Shown: piece by piece, positions 63,221 through 64,000 of the stretch | How positions within the stretch are numbered: position 1 is the stretch's first letter | Layout: each line of letters starts with the position of its first letter | Source of the DNA: CAYZQH01 sp050300015 | GTDB taxonomy: Bacteria > Pseudomonadota > Gammaproteobacteria > Pseudomonadales > Cellvibrionaceae | DNA: 64,000 bases | Direction of reading: 5' to 3' | NCBI GenBank assembly: GCA_050300015.1 | Contig: JBNKWZ010000016.1 | Span: 1-64,000, forward strand | Made by a program: the position numbers and the translations under genes | The notes under the pieces: model-generated | The model's input: the letters and a program-made list of their open reading frames with translations, nothing else | Told to the model about the DNA's origin: nothing | Databases searched by the model: none

Positions 63221-64000
63221 ATGTCAGATCCATCAACGTTAGATCCATCAAAGTCAGACGCTTCGCAGCCCAATGTACTTGAGCAGACGTCAGATCAAGC
63301 GAGCGAGTCAACATCCGCACCGCAAACCGAGTCCGAAGATACCTCTGGTACGGAGGCTGTCAAGCCCACAGCTCATGAGCCAAGCGCAGTGCCCACATCC
63401 CAAGGTGGCGCCAAACGCTCGGTAGGGCTGGCGCTGACTGTGGCTTGGCTGGTGTTGTTGGGGGTTGTGGGATTCGCCGGTTACACCGGTTGGCAACAAT
63501 TGGAGGCGGTCAAGGCCGCTGTTGCAGCTCAACAGGCGCAGATCAGCGCAAAAGCCGGCAAGATTCAGGCGCTGGAAGCATCATTGGATAGTGCCTTGCA
63601 ATCCGAGCAAAAAATGGCATCTCAACTGCAAGCGGCGATGGCATCGCTTCAGCAAAAGACGGAAGATTTACTCAAGAAACACAATACCACCTTGGTGCAA
63701 ATGGGCGCGCGGCTGGATGGCCAGCAAAAGCGCATTAACACTTTGTCTACCACCAGTCGGGAGGATTGGCTGTTGGCGGAGGCAGAATATCTGTTGCGTT
63801 TGGCTAACCAGCGCGTGTTGCTGGAGCACAACCCGCAAAATGCCATAGCACTGTTGGGTACCGCCGATCGCCTAATCAAAGACGTGGCTGATGGCTTGGG
63901 TGACAGTGAGTTGTTTGCTATTCGTCAATCCCTGGGGCGAGAAATGACCGCGTTAAAACTGGTGACCGATGTGGACACAGAGGGTACCTATTTACAATTG
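63221..64000 (+). CDS. hemX: HemX-family protein (partial, runs off the window)
   Basis: The first 260 residues of a HemX protein; the 3' end is outside the window. It begins with a Ser/Asp/Thr-rich cytoplasmic tail (about 1-75), one membrane segment (about 78-98, ALTVAWLVLLGVVGFAGYTG), then a long periplasmic coiled coil (about 100-165, repeated Ala/Gln/Leu/Lys heptads) and a helical domain with EDWLLAEAEYLLRLANQRVLL. HemX is usually the third gene of hemCDXY; its exact role in heme synthesis is not settled, and it should not be taken as the methyltransferase CobA despite old annotation. Confidence 0.9.
   Translation, partial: MSDPSTLDPSKSDASQPNVLEQTSDQASESTSAPQTESEDTSGTEAVKPTAHEPSAVPTSQGGAKRSVGLALTVAWLVLLGVVGFAGYTGWQQLEAVKAAVAAQQAQISAKAGKIQALEASLDSALQSEQKMASQLQAAMASLQQKTEDLLKKHNTTLVQMGARLDGQQKRINTLSTTSREDWLLAEAEYLLRLANQRVLLEHNPQNAIALLGTADRLIKDVADGLGDSELFAIRQSLGREMTALKLVTDVDTEGTYLQL

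Noticed and set aside
1..64000. tRNA, rRNA, CRISPR array, insertion sequence or prophage
   Set aside because: No T-loop/anticodon pattern, repeat-spacer series, transposase or phage gene was found in the gaps by reading; a tRNA scan would be decisive.

Overview
The window is a stretch of chromosome from a gammaproteobacterium. The gene order (gltB-gltD-hemE; psd-rsgA|orn; queG|nnr-tsaE-amiC-mutL-miaA-hfq-hflX-hflK-hflC-yjeT-hisZ-purA; folK-folB-tsaD|rpsU-yqeY-dnaG-rpoD; hemC-hemD-hemX) is the one known from Pseudomonas and its marine relatives. I infer a Cellvibrio/Saccharophagus/Teredinibacter-type organism, but only from synteny and protein similarity recalled from memory; no marker gene here fixes the genus. 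I see no rRNA or tRNA gene, CRISPR array, insertion sequence or prophage. Six genes appear to start with TTG (HD-GYP gene, rsgA, tsaE, miaA, hflX, FAH-family gene).

Layout. 1-9 kb: glutamate synthase subunits, uroporphyrinogen decarboxylase and a DUF3391/HD-GYP protein whose metal-binding motifs are degenerate. 9-14 kb: phosphatidylserine decarboxylase and RsgA on the minus strand, then oligoribonuclease, an MFS transporter and QueG. 14-27.4 kb: one long co-directional block for metabolite repair, tRNA modification (TsaE, MiaA), septal amidase, mismatch repair, Hfq, HflX/K/C, HisZ and PurA. After a gap of about 770 bp comes a YdjM-like membrane protein, then folK-folB-tsaD on the minus strand, divergent from the macromolecular-synthesis genes rpsU-yqeY-dnaG-rpoD (31.4-36.1 kb).

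36-42.5 kb: a gap of about 900 bp leads to a complete SOS mutagenesis cassette, imuA-imuB-dnaE2. Its promoter carries a LexA-type box at the centre of a perfect 18-bp-arm palindrome that also has terminator architecture. 42.7-49.7 kb, all minus strand: a DUF2383 protein, a cysteine synthase-glutaredoxin fusion, a lipoprotein with an HExxH motif, Rep helicase and an FAH-family enzyme. 50-56 kb: Hsp20, a small outer-membrane-type protein, a DUF938 methyltransferase, then a tight four-gene unit (DUF4389 membrane protein, LiaF-like protein, LytS-type kinase, LytTR regulator) that looks like an envelope-stress sensing system. 56-64 kb: argE and a PhzF-family gene on minus, an orphan GspE/PilB-type ATPase translationally coupled to a secreted AstE/AspA-type M14 enzyme, then hemC-hemD-hemX, with hemX running off the end.

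Most of the window is ordinary core genome. The places most worth a second look are the palindromic SOS operator, the CysK-Grx fusion, the degenerate HD-GYP protein, the LiaF/LytS/LytTR unit, the GspE-M14 pair and the HExxH lipoprotein.
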